A stretch of 64,000 nt of DNA from Aphrophora alni (Eukaryota; Arthropoda; Insecta; Hemiptera; Aphrophoridae): NCBI GenBank assembly GCA_963513935.1, contig OY740768.1:61669523-61733522 (forward strand). Direction: 5' to 3'. The notes below the pieces were generated by a model. The model searched no databases. It saw nothing but the letters and a program-made list of their open reading frames with translations, and was not told the origin of the DNA. The position numbers and the translations under genes are program-made. This document shows, one piece after another, positions 23,938 through 35,275 of this stretch. The first letter of the stretch is position 1, and each line of letters opens with the position of its first letter.

Positions 23938-26300
23938 ACGCACCCCCTCGGACAGACGCAGACAGGGACGGGAACGTCGCAAGACCCTACCAAAACCTAC
24001 TACAGGAACCGTAAGAGTGATTCTTTCGCAGTTTATAATCTCGATAAGGCTCTTATTTCTTATGTTACACAAGAATAATTTAATTTAATCAACTTATGCT
24101 AACACATGAAAATTTTACTATATTAATATATTCACTTCTTATACTATCTTACCTTTCTTAAAACTCCAGACTCTTTTTCAAAGGGTGTGCCCTTTGGAGC
24201 TAATTAATTCATTAAAACAAAATTTGCTCTTTTATGAATTTAACTTTTTACTGGTGAGCACTTACTTCTTCTTCTTTCTGATTTAATGAGTTTCTTTGAA
24301 TAGGTTAGTTTCAATTAAAATATTAGACAGTGAAATTTAACAAATTTATTGAAAAGTCTACAATTTAATTTTTACTGTAAGAAACAATGGATTTCTTTCA
24401 AATCACTTACAACAATTAATGTCGCCTTTTCTGACAATTTATATTAAATGCTTCTTTCTCAAACAAATTGAAAATTTTCTATACTAAACAATTCTAACAT
24501 TAACTAAATCTAACAAATTATATTCTTAATCTAATACATGTATTTATGAATCCTATTATTTATCTGTTTCCAATCTGTTACTTGATTGTTTTATTATTTG
24601 ACTCGAATTTTATTTTATTTTATATCTCTTTATTTGAATGACTTTAAAATTGACTTTATTTTGACTTTACTTTGTCTTTAAAATGTTATTAGTTAACTTT
24701 ATTGATTTTAATAATTTTGGACGTAATTCAAGTTTATTAAAAAATAATTTTATTTATTAAAAAAGCTTGATTTATGCAGTACCTTGTTTTTGTGAATTGT
24801 ACAAGTCCGCTCGTCCTGATCCTGAGAATGTTAGTGGATCTTGGAGATGGTTTCTTAGAGTTGTCTAGAATATCTCGAAGTCCAGTTCTCGATGAATCTG
24901 CTGATGACGACAAGTTCTAGAAGAATGTTTGCCGGAGTCCGTAGTGAAGATCTCTTGTACTAAGCTGTTGTAGGATGTCACGTTGTCTCCTGCAAGGCCG
25001 ATCCTTTCTGTGGGCACCGTTATTAACCTGGCGAAGTACTGAACGTTGACAATATATTTTCACGACGATTTCCTGTTTAGTCTTGAGTAAAGTTGGTGAT
25101 CTTTCCTGGAGCTGCTACTAGATGAACTCTCCTGGAGCTGACACTAAACGAGACTGTCGAATTAACTTGAAGAGAGTTAACTCGTCGAAGTTTGGCCTTT
25201 CAGTGTGGCCAACCTTCATTGATTTTTGTTACTGTTTTATTTCACAATTTAATTAAGTTTCTTTATTTATTTGCACTACGATGAACTCTCCTTGGCTTAT
25301 TCTTCCATTGTTTGTCTAATTTTTCTATTTTGAATTATCTATTTCTATTATTATTAGTTGTTATTAGTTTAATTGCTTATGGTGGATTTTTGTTAGGGTT
25401 AGTATACTTCCCTCTCCATGCGTCGACTGCCTGCCGTGCGCGCGACCTTCAACACACGTTGATTCCTGAAAATCTTAAGTTTTTGCTTGCAAATTCTTCT
25501 TTTCTTCATATATCCCGTTCGCTTCACTCGATCTTCTTCTGGGTGATTTCATTTTGAAGCCCTTCTCTTCCTGATGATTTTCCATCTTCATTTTCAGCGA
25601 TACGACGTATATTTCTACTTTTATGGGGATTTGAAAATTTCGTAGTTTTTCTAAATTTAGTTTTTCCAATTTTGGAAATTTTTGAAATCTTCTTTTTGTA
25701 AATTGTTCCTCTGATGCTGAAAGTCCCAAAACTGCTTTCCTCTTCTTTCTCGCTTCTGAGTTTCACAAATTACGGCACTTTCTGCATGTTTGGTTATTTA
25801 TTATTTTATTACTTTATGGTCTTTTATTAAATTTTGATTTCGAGTCTTATTTATTACTAGTTTATATTATGGTTATGTACTGTTATTATTAGATTTTGGA
25901 ATTTATTCATTTTAAGGGTTTTTTATGTTTTATGACGTTTTATTATGGCTATAACTTTTTTAATATTAATCTGACGAGTTTATTATCTTATTATTTATTA
26001 TTAGGTTTTCCTAGCTCTACACTATGATATCATTTTATTTTTAGTTTTCGGATTTTTGATTTTACTGCATAGGATCATACGGACGTATTCCTGTTCAAAC
26101 CGGAAACTTGATTATTTCTTGTCCAAGCGCGTGACCTTGGCTTGGTCAACCTACATATTCCCTTTAACTTTACATGCGTTTTAATGAATTTTAGAAATGT
26201 TTTTGTCATTTCTACATTTATTATTGGATTTAATTGAAATTTTGGAATTTGGTTATTTTCCAAAATTGCTCCTTGCAGACGGTTCAATTAAACCGTTGCA
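23934..26300 (-). repeat. Module A' (inverted partner of module A)
   Basis: Inverted copy of 18952-21312, collinear throughout. Shared blocks include AGCTCCAAAGGGCACACCCT with AGAGTCTGGAGT (24165-24210 here, 20995-21050 in A), CATGTGTTAGCATAAGTTGA, and a segment encoding GLSASEEQ (near 25715) that is frameshifted here relative to A. It ends at 26300 with ACCGTTGCA. In the composite model it is the internal, protein-free region between two B modules. Confidence 0.75.
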
Positions 26301-26334
26301 ACACACACACACACACACACAGTGTGTGTGTGTC
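26300..26334. repeat. (CA)n(GT)n self-complementary tract
   Basis: A CA run switches to a GT run within 35 bp at the A'-B2 junction, so the tract can fold on itself. It marks the same junction position as the other (CA)n tracts of the mosaic. Confidence 0.9.
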
Positions 26335-26423
26335 TGTTATATAAAGGAATACCAACTTTAACATAACTAGCTGCACAACCTGCCAAGCTCCTTCCTCTTT
26401 TCTTACGGGTGTGTATAGTTCGT

Positions 26424-26441
26424 GCCTCACGTTGGGCGCCA
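26424..26441 (-). other. tRNA-Lys-type primer-binding site
   Basis: On the minus strand, TGGCGCCCAACGTGAGGC differs at one base from the classic retroviral tRNA-Lys1,2 primer-binding site. It lies two bases (AG) after the CA end of module B2 read on the same strand, the normal position just downstream of a 5' LTR. Confidence 0.6.
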
Positions 26442-26443
26442 CT

Positions 26444-28997
26444 TGCCACGCTCCGCTCCCTTAATTTCGGGTGTGTTTAAGTCCGTGCAACCTTCCGTTG
26501 CAACGTCACTTAACACCCTACTTTCGCTCACGATTTTAAGATTCTTTGTTCCCTTTTTGGAACGCTATTTATCACGAACTCTTAAACTCGCTGTACGATC
26601 ACCACCGATTGGGCGAACCACCTTTCTGCTCAGAGCAAGCGCGGGCAAGGCCAAGATGCTCACTTTTACCTTTTTCAATCAAAGATTTTGCAACTCTTGG
26701 CTCTAGTAAGTATGAGCTTGTCCTCATAAACTTACTAACTTTTAATTTACGCAAAATTCCCTGAATCTTATCTCAATGCTCGATTATTTGACTCTTTCTT
26801 AAGATTAACACTCTCTCTCTCCAAGGACGTGCCTTTTGGGAGAAATCGGCTCTTAAGTTCTGATGATAACTTTTAAAATTTTCAAATTATATTACCAGAG
26901 CACACATATAAGATTTATATTTAAACAAGGTTAATAGCATATACAGAATGGATATATATTGAAAACACAACAAAATTTAGAAATGAATTATTTATATATT
27001 CTTTTCTCTTTTGCACAGTAAAAATGCTGAATTAATAAACTTTTTTAATAACACCAAAAATTTGATTAAACAACAACACAACTATTTATATATTTGACAA
27101 AATTTACCAATGTAATATTTTCTTTATTCTAAACAAAAATAAAAACGCTTGACTTTTCAGACAGAACCACAAACAGTTTTTCCTGTACTGAAAAAGTCGT
27201 ATTTAATTGTTAATTATTTACAACACCAAAGCAGAAGTATAAAAATGAATTTAATTTTTAATAATTCCCCTAATGACGTTATATTTGAAATGAAGTTAAT
27301 ATTTGCGAATTATTCCTTAAGTATAAGATACCTTCACACTTTATTAGAAGTTCTAGTTGGATTTGGAGTTTGTTGTATAATTAGGCTGATGTTGATATGA
27401 TATTTTCGATCCAGAGTCTGTAAGCTGCTATGTAGTTGAATGCTGGTCTCGAATTCTTCTAAGTTGCCTTGAAGTTCGATAAGAGTAGAAATTATTCTAA
27501 GTCCAGTTAAGTAGAGTGACAGTTGAATTTTCCTCTCAGCTCAGAGTCGGTTGCAGAAGAAACGTCTACTTTGCGTCGATTCCAAATCAAAAGTATCCTT
27601 CTTTCGAAAGATAAATTACGGTCTCCCTTTCCGTGGGAATTAATCCACTTCCTGGAGCCAATTTTCCTCCCTTTTAGGGAAAAAGGTATTTTCTTCTTAT
27701 TACGTGTTTTCAGGCCCTTTTGGTCTGAAATATTTACACTATATATTTTATTAGTCATATTTTTTGACTAATGAATAGTTTTCTTCCTTTATTATTAATT
27801 AAAACACCTTTTAATTAATAATTTATTGTATTTATTCTTCAACGTTATCTGTGATCCAAGTTGGCAATATGATGTTTCAGACTTTAGATTCCTACTGAGG
27901 GTGCGCGCGCCACTTTACAGGTTTTTGCATGAAAATTTCTACTTTGGTCGTTTTTTCGTTCAACTCGCTATAACTTTCGAACGCTCGAACCGATTTTAAA
28001 GTTGCTTTCGGATTCTTCTTCCTATCCATCTTGTGGGTCTTGTGGAACTTGATTCATCGTTCTACTACGCTTCGTTCGCGAGTTATCGCCCTTTTCCCGA
28101 AATTTAGTTTTTCTTCTTTTCAAATTTTGAGATAAGTCCTTTCTCAAAATTCTTTTGACGAAATCTTGTTCCTCTTTTACTATGACGAAAAACTCCGTTT
28201 TCACTTTTCACGTAACTCGTTTTGTTCTTGAGTTATACGTCCTTGAAGTCCCAAAGTTTTTATCGTATAAGTTTTTGTTCATAAAACCCCCCCCCATTAT
28301 ATATTATCATTTCTGCTTTGATGTTTTACAATTTTACATAATAGATATCTATAATTACAATGTTATTTCTCCCCTTTAACTTTTAATTTAACCGCTTTTG
28401 GGCTTTAAAGTTTTACTTTTTGTAATTATTATATCTCCCTTATTTTATTTTCAAATTTGATTCTAAGTACATATTATTGTGCCCTATTGTGGTCTCTTCA
28501 ATAGTACTTATTATTATTTTTAAATAACCCCCCCTTCAACTCAAAAATTCCAAAAAACTCCCCAAGAATGACTTTCTAAGTCCATTCTCACCTGTTTATT
28601 ATTATTAATTCATATTTTTTATTTATGATTATTGTTAGTTCCCCTTTGAGTTATGACTCTACGTTTTTTGAATTTTGAATTTGAGTTTTTTCCAAATTTT
28701 AGGTTTTTGAGCCCCTATAAAAACTTGAATAACTTTTTTGTTTTAATTGCTTTTAAATTTATTTTTCGATATTATTTATCGGTTGATTCTACTGAACATT
28801 AATTTATTTTAATAATTTAGTATTTTAATAGAATAAGAAACGAGGCAGAGTGACTTTTCACGAATCAACATGCAGTGTCTAGCACCTATTAGCGTGACGT
28901 CATCGTTCCTCCTCGTCCCCTATCTACATGGCTTTATCGCGGGAATTTAAACTGTTTTAAATTGGCTTGAGACTTTTGGCTTTTCCCAACCGTCTCA
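26444..28997 (-). mobile_element. Module B2: probable 2.55-kb 5' LTR
   Basis: Read on the minus strand this begins TGAGACGG (28997) and ends GGCA (26444), giving TG...CA termini, followed by AG and a tRNA-Lys-type primer-binding site. It carries no protein-like frame; the small frames present (27149-27400, 27507-27758 and others) are not conserved in B1. A hairpin of TTGAGAC with GTCTCAA caps the outer end (about 28965-28998). No polyadenylation or TATA signal could be assigned with confidence in such AT-rich sequence. Confidence 0.55.
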
Positions 28998-29589
28998 AAC
29001 CCAGTTTAATAATTATATAAAACCACAATAATAATAATAAAAAATTTGTACATTTATGTTAACGGTATTAAACCAAACTTTTATTAAATATATTACTTTT
29101 GTAGTAATTTCCGCATCTATTGGTTTTAGATTTGAGCTATGAAATAGTTGTATAGGTACTCGAAATAAATAGTCTTTAGTTCACTTTTCTCTCTTTTTTA
29201 AAATTTAAAGGCACTCATATTCCTGGACCAGTCAAATCTAGTTTGTGCAAATTGGTAGTTTTGCCTAGAGATGTATCGAAAAAGTCAAGTTAAGCCTGCT
29301 AACTTTTATTTAAGGAATGTTTGACGACAATCGGTGCATTAATTTGGTTAACGAATTTAAACAACATATTTAAGGTTTCACAGTTATTTATTTATATTTT
29401 TTAAATACTGTTTTAAACGTTACGTTCAATACAATTTTTCTATGTCTTGATCTGAATATAAGTGATCGAATGAGATTTTTAATGAAATTGAGGTTGCTGT
29501 GGCAGAAGTTAAATAGCCAGTAAAGTTTGACTTAGGACCTTTTCTGTACAGCAAGTATAAAATGACACTAGACAGATTTTTTTTAATGC
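28998..29589. other. Intergenic AT-rich DNA, no gene seen
   Basis: Begins at the outer end of module B2 and runs to repeat-family copy 3. No frame, RNA gene or transposon end recognised. Confidence 0.5.
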
Positions 29590-30485
29590 GTTGTTACCAG
29601 GCTATTATAAAGTTTTTATAAGATTTAAGAATTATTGGAACCAGATTGGTAACATGTTTAAAATAAAACGAAGCGATTTCCGAACAGTGCTGAAATTAAT
29701 CATCGCTGGAATAAATTGACCATTTACACAAACTGTGAATATAAGCTAACAATAACTTAATTAACAAATGTTTATCAATAAACAAATTTTGTATAATTAC
29801 ATGCCCTTAATAAAATTTACAATTAATTTAATCTTCCCCCCCCCCATACAAATTGTTACAAATGAAATTTTAAAGAGTAAAATAAACTTGTAAAAAAAAA
29901 AAAAAAATTAATTATTGAAAATAAATATAAGTTCAAAATGTATAATAAATCTAACAAGTTTTCATCATTAAATTGCTTATAAATTATTACAATTTTATTT
30001 ATTAAATTTCTTAAATTCTGAGTTGGCCAACTATATATATATATAAAAAAGATTAGTTTATTATATAATAAGAAAATTAAATATTTATTGACGTCAATAT
30101 ATATTTTTAATTTAGAAAATAACCCATTTGGGGTCGTGGGGCCAAAAAATTTGTATGCAGTCCCATCCTATTATTAATTTAAAATTTGTACATATTTATT
30201 TCACCAAGAATGATCACCAAGATAAGTTCACTTTATTAGGCCTTATTTTTTTATTAAAGTATTTTAACAGACACAGGCAAAGTTCATTTTTGATACCATG
30301 AGGCACATTTCAAAAAGATTTTTTTTTTATAAGTTGAACTCTTATAAACTAGGATGTCCTGAATTCTGTTTCAACTTTCTTTTTTGTCCTGACCTTGAAC
30401 CAGCATTTGTTGCACAAAAAAAGTGACTTGTTAAAAGACGTTTAAGCAATCTTATACAGGTTCTTTAACAAGATTTTTTACATGT
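29590..30485 (+). repeat. Palindrome-block repeat family, copy 3
   Basis: Conserved blocks: GTTACCAGG (about 29593), GGAACCAGATTGGTAACATG (about 29637), a C-rich CCCCCCCCCATA block (29837), GTTGGCCAAC (30022-30031), TTGACGTCAA (30088-30097), ACCCATTTGGGGT (30122-30134), then GTATGCAG and GAACCAGC (about 30400) and AACAAGATTTTTTA (30470). It runs in the same orientation as copies 1 and 2. The spacers between blocks differ in length and sequence from the other copies. No coding capacity. Confidence 0.75.
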
Positions 30486-30799
30486 AATGAAATTAGGTTG
30501 AAAGTAGTTAAAAAGAAAAATATTTTCACAATTACAAAATGTCTTCAAAAGGAAATTAGAAAATAGGTTTTTATTAATAAAGAAACCAAGATAGCTCGGT
30601 CTTTGTCTGAAATCCAAAACTGGTACAAATTGCAAGAAAATAGAAAATGAAAGATTTTAATTAAAATGAAAGATTGATTAATTAATTCTTTGATTTTATG
30701 ATTATCTTAAAGTTTATAATTTCATTCTTTAAGTTAATTTTTAAATGAAAAATGGTTACTTTACTTTTATAAAAAATTATGTTTTTCAAAAGAAATTAC

Positions 30800-31640
30800 T
30801 GACAATTCAAAGAAAATCACACCTAGGTATCAGTATGTTCACTAACATGGAAAGAGTTCCAACTTATACAAAATCTTTAAACATATGTAATGATCCGCAT
30901 CTCATATACACTAATATTCTTGAAAAGGAGCACACTTGGACATCTGTATGTTCAATGATATTAGGTAATCGTTTCTACTGATATAACATCTTAAATCATA
31001 GGTTGTAAAGGTCATCTAAAACATTTATATTCTTCCAAATTGGAGTACACCTGGTACGTTCATTAACAGTAGGGAAGTATTCTTAAACACATGAAATTTG
31101 TAAACATATTTAGTGATGGTTACCTCATAGATAATAAATGAGTTGTATCCTTCCAAATCTGAGTTCACCTGAGGCCTTGGATGTGTATTAACCGTATTTA
31201 CGACGTCCAGGTCATATGAAATGTTTAAACATAAATAGTGACTGGCGTTTCATATACAATAATGGAGTTCTATTCTTGTAAATGGGAGTTAACCTGGACA
31301 CATGGATGAGCATAGGTACCCATATGAAATATTTAAACGTAACTAGTGATGGTTTTATTAGCTTCTGGATGTTCATTACCAGGTTAAATTATCCTACCCA
31401 CCTGAAACTCTTAAGCATATGTATTGATGTTTATCTTATAGGTAATTATGGATTTGTATTCTTCCAAATTAGAGTACACATGGGGATCTGGACGTTGATT
31501 ATCAGTATCAAGCGTTCTTACCTTCAGAAATACTTTAAACATAATTAGTGATGCGTATCTCATATACAATAATGGAGTAACATTCTTGCAAATCGAAGTT
31601 CACCTGGGTATCTGGATGTTCATTAACTGTGTGGAACTGT
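30800..31640 (+). repeat. Degenerate tandem array, period about 118 bp
   Basis: The unit core ATTCTTCCAAATTGGAGT.CACCTGG..T.TGGATGTTCATTA recurs near 30808, 30914, 31029, 31146, 31271, 31460 and 31581, with a partial unit near 31365. Units also share TTTAAACATA..TAGTGATG and TCATATACAATAATGGAGT. Spacing is about 105-125 bp. The small frames at 30745-30981 and 31282-31548 are by-products of the repeat. Confidence 0.75.
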
Positions 31641-32883
31641 TAGCTCGACCATTAATGGAATTTCGTCATTATGTTTGTTTGTGTATTTGTTGAGCAGTAA
31701 CTCATCAGTGGATCACATATATACTGAGTATGAGTGTAGCAGTTTCGTTTTATTTCTAGCTGGCTCTACTATTTACATCTCTAGATGTATTCTTAGATTA
31801 AATCCCCCTCTATTCCTCTATACTATTAAGCCGCTATTGACCAACTCTTGTTCTCTTCCAAACCTGACGCTATTAGCCTATTTAAGGACTAATTTATATA
31901 AATAAGCTTTTCTTTATATAATTTTGTAATTCAATCATGACTGAATGAGTTTTTACTTTAAACAACTAAATCCGATCGAAGTATGTTTCAGGTTTTATAT
32001 TTACTTTTGCCCCCTTTTTTTTTTTTTAAATAATAGGTACTTATTACAGTTATCGTATGGTTCTAAGACGCAGGTAATCCGATTAGCAATAAAGCGCAAA
32101 GCCCTTAAGACAATTATGAAATATTCTAAAAGAGGCATAATGGTCAAACTTAAAAGAAGATTAAAATAAAATAAATTATCTAAAACTCTTTATAAAACAT
32201 TACAACAGAAAATGTTTACCTGAGTAGAAATTTTTTAAAAAATATAGAGAAATAAAATAAAATATAAAATAATAATAAAATAAATTCTCACTTTTTAGAT
32301 GTTTAATATGAATTAAAACATTTTTATGGTTGTTTAGGGTTACAAAAATAATAAAGTATTATTTACACAACACTTACTTAACAATTACTGACATTCTCTG
32401 AAATATCCTATAAAACTTAATTAAACTAAAATAAACACTAAACTTGTTGTCAAAATAATAATAACAATTTAACACGTTAACTACTGTACTATAAACATCA
32501 TACTCAAGATACAATATATTGTATATAGCACCAGTATGAGACTATACGAGAGGTTAAACGCAGATCAATATTTGGTACAAATATAAAAATCAGTATATTT
32601 AGACTAAATTATTGTTTTCGTGAACGTTTGTAGGCATCGAAAACGTTTAGAATAACGGTACCAATACATAATTCATAATGTTTACTAAAAATATATTCAG
32701 TAAAAGGCTTTGTTAATGGTAATCCGTTTCTGAATACAGTTTGTTAAAATAAAATAATTTCCCCATTGTTTTAGTAAATAAATATGAAACAATTATGGTA
32801 TATCTCAATTTCTTGTCTAATTGTTTCCTTTTCGAAATAATGAAAAAAAAAACTCAAAGTTTGCAATAAACTCGTAATTTCTA
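31641..32883. other. AT-rich DNA, no gene seen
   Basis: No recognisable gene. Frames at 31675-31905 and 31945-32169 have no family signature. Confidence 0.5.
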
Positions 32884-33021
32884 ACAAGACGTTGTATCAA
32901 AAGTCATAGTTTTCCTTTGTTACATGTACACAAACTTTCTTACAGTTGATATCTTAGTAAGAAGGTTTGTGTCCCTGTAATAACAGAAGATGACGACATA
33001 TACATTGAAACAACGTCTTGT
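32884..33021. mobile_element. Short hairpin MITE with 12-bp perfect ends
   Basis: A 138-bp imperfect palindrome. The termini are ACAAGACGTTGT (32884-32895) and its exact reverse complement (33010-33021). The inner arms also pair (ACACAAACTTTCTTAC near 32929 with GTAAGAAGGTTTGTGT near 32957), leaving a short AT-rich loop. No coding capacity. Fits a miniature inverted-repeat element; no certain target duplication. Confidence 0.6.
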
Positions 33022-33372
33022 TTGTAAATGAAAAAATTGTATTTCATTTCATTTGGTAATTAAAGTGTCCACAAGTCTTGCTCATTTTAAAATAAAAAAC
33101 TAGTTTTTAAATATAAAACATCTGATTTATAAAATATTTAGTAAGAAAATAATTAGGAAAAGTTTGTGAAGAAAGTACACTTTATATACTCACATAATTT
33201 AGAAGTGATTATTTTAATTATCTTAATAATTAGATAGTTTTTTGTTCTAATTAAAATTTGTAAAGATAATCTGAATAGAATAAATAAGTCAAAAAATGAA
33301 ATTAATAAAAAAATATTATCTACACATACATTTTATTTAGAATTTTTTATTTTCTTAATATCTGTCACTACG
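33022..33372. other. AT-rich DNA, no gene seen
   Basis: Plain AT-rich sequence between the hairpin MITE and the foldback element. Confidence 0.5.
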
Positions 33373-33732
33373 TCATGGACGTAGAGTGTGCGACGGTTTA
33401 GGACAAAAATGGTGGGGGTACCCCCACCCCTCCCCCACCCCTCCCCCTCCCCCTCCCCCTGCCCGCCATTTTGTTGCCCGACGCCATTTTGATACCCCTC
33501 GCCTGCCCCTCCCCCTTTGCCCCTCCCCCTTAGGCCCCTCCCCTCCCCCTTGCCCCTCCCCTGTAGGCCCCTTCCCTCCCCATTGCCCCTCCCCTGTAGG
33601 CCCCTCCCCTCCCCACTGCCCCTCCCCTTAGCCCCTTCCCTTCCCCCATTGGTCCCCCCACCTGTGACGTATTGTTGTCGAGACACATACACATGACGTC
33701 ATACACACATGACGTCATACACCTAACTTTTT

Positions 33733-33805
33733 TAATACCAGTGGGATTCGAACCTGTGAAGTTTGGATTTGAAGGCGGACACGCTACCGACTGAGCTATC
33801 GTGCA
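33733..33805 (-). other. tRNA-like Pol III box segment, left arm
   Basis: On the minus strand: TAGCTCAGTCGG fits the A box and GGTTCGAATCC fits the B box, about 40 bp apart. The acceptor and T stems do not pair, so this is a tRNA-derived segment rather than a functional tRNA. It is identical to the right-arm copy. Confidence 0.6.
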
Positions 33806-34042
33806 TAGTATTACAAGCCGGATATTTAACGCAGTATATAAGCCGCCATGTTGTAACCGCAATAATGTGTTATATATATAATGTGTTAAGATAGCTAACC
33901 TATAAGTGTCCTACTTTTGCCCATCCACAGCCTATCAGCTGTTACAATAATGTGTTATATAATTATATAATGTGTTAAGATAGTTAACCTAAAGTTTCCC
34001 ACTTTTGCCCATCCACAGCCAATCAGCTGTTACAATAATGTG

Positions 34043-34093
<51 letters not shown>

Positions 34094-34213
34094 GTGTTAT
34101 ATATATATATAATGTGTTAAGATAGTTAACCTAACCTCATAGTATTACAAGTCGGATATTTAACGCAGTATATAAGCCGCGAACGGCAGAACATTTCGTA
34201 GAAGTTCTGACAC

Positions 34214-34287
34214 GAACCCCTTACCGTAAGACTTACCGAGTTTTTCGCGACCGCGAAAAACTCGCGTACGTCTTACGGTATGGGTTC
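34214..34287. repeat. Nested perfect hairpin, left arm
   Basis: Inner stem: CGAGTTTTTCGCG (34237-34249) pairs exactly with 34252-34264 across a 2-base loop. Outer stem: ACCGTAAGAC (34223-34232) pairs exactly with 34270-34279. GAACCC and GGGTTC close the base. The right arm repeats it at about 35588-35662. Confidence 0.85.
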
Positions 34288-34599
34288 TGAGTCGTACCTC
34301 TAGGTTACTCTGACAACAAATAGTAGTGTCCAAATTGTAATGTGCTTGTGTTAACCTAACCTATAAGTTTCTGCCTACCACAGCCTATCAGCTGTTACAA
34401 TAATGTGTTATATATATAATGTGTTATATATATAATGTGTTAAGATAGTTAACCTAAAGTTTCCTACTTTTACCCATCCACAGCCAATCAGCTGTTACAA
34501 TAATGTGTTATATATATAATGTGTTATATATTTATATAATGTGTTAAGATAGTTAACCTAACCTATTAGAGTTTCCTACTTTTGCCCACCACGACCTAG

Positions 34600-35275
34600 A
34601 TGGAGCAATCTAGGTTAGATGGAGTAACCTGTGGACACTCTCCTTTCAGTTAATCGCGAGTAGTACGCATGCGCACTGTTACGCACTGTTGTACAATCCG
34701 GCTAGACCAGTCAGAACCTGTCTAATCTAAACACACCTTGGAATGGTAGCCGAAACGAGGTAGTCGACGCGACCCCCCTTTCTTACCTATATGAATATTG
34801 TTGGGGAGAGTAGAGGGATTTGGCCTGAGACCGCACACACACACGCTCTGGTGGGAGGTGGTGGTGGGGGGTTCCCGCAGCCAGTGGGGGGTTCCCCCAG
34901 CCGGTGGGGGGTTCCCGCAGGGGGGAGCAAAGTCCGCGGGTCGAGGTATATCGGTTGGATGTTTGGGTTGCTAAAAGTGTATGTCGGTTGGAAAATCGGT
35001 TGCTAAAAGTATATTTCGGTTGGTAAAAGTTGATTTTGGTTGGTAAATCGGTTGGTTTCGGTTGGTAAATCGGTTGGTTTTGGTTGGTAAATCGGTTGGT
35101 TTTGGTTGGTAAATCGGTTGGTAAAAATATATTTCGGTTGTTAAATAGTGGCCAGACTAACACCCGTGTGGGCTGTGGTAAGCATAGGTTAACAATATTT
35201 TAACACGATACATAAACACATGTGCTACACCCTGGTAGACAACGGAGGAAACTACGTTTAACACATTAAATGTAC
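34600..35275. repeat. Foldback element, unique loop with minisatellites
   Basis: The single-copy centre of the element is GC-richer than the genome around it. It holds about three ~20-bp units of TGGGGGGTTCCCGCAGCC (34862-34925) and a minisatellite of TCGGTTGGTAAA/TCGGTTGGTTTTGG units (about 34950-35145). The apparent proteins on either strand (34783-35163 on -, 34791-35006 on +) simply translate these repeats. Confidence 0.75.

Larger units (their letters stand above)
21433..28997 (-). mobile_element. Composite: non-coding long-LTR retrotransposon derivative (B2-A'-B1)
   Basis: Read on -, the order is B2 (LTR-like, TG...CA), AG, primer-binding site, about 120 bp of leader, A' (about 2.4 kb, no gag, pol or env), then B1 (second LTR, truncated at its far end). 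LTRs above 2 kb around a protein-free internal region fit a LARD-type non-autonomous element. Against this: B1 and B2 have clearly diverged, no polypurine tract is preserved because (CA)n occupies the A'-B1 junction, and no target duplication was seen. The inverted extra copy of A at 18.7-21.3 kb would be part of a second insertion or a later rearrangement. Confidence 0.45.
33381..34599 (+). repeat. Foldback element, left arm
   Basis: Arm order: tip; C-rich minisatellite 33415-33660 (about 34-bp unit built on CCCCTCCCCTGTAGGCC); ATGACGTCAT pair (about 33692-33719); tRNA-like segment on -; then AATGTGTTA/(TA)n/TAAGATAGTTAACCTA repeats to 34599. It diverges from the other arm right after CGACCTAG. 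Confidence 0.85.

Noticed and set aside
28965..28998. Helitron 3' end (terminal hairpin of module B)
   Set aside because: There is a hairpin, but no CTRR end and no A|T insertion signature. The terminus fits TG...CA LTR logic better.
33333..33862. Glycine/arginine-rich and proline-rich frames in the foldback arms, also 35979-36527 and 36225-36548
   Set aside because: They translate the purine/pyrimidine minisatellite. Similarity between arms only reflects the inverted repeat; no codon signature.
34783..35163. Repetitive TNQNQPIYQPKPTDLPTK-type protein in the foldback loop
   Set aside because: Direct translation of a TCGGTTGGTAAA minisatellite; both strands are open for the same reason.
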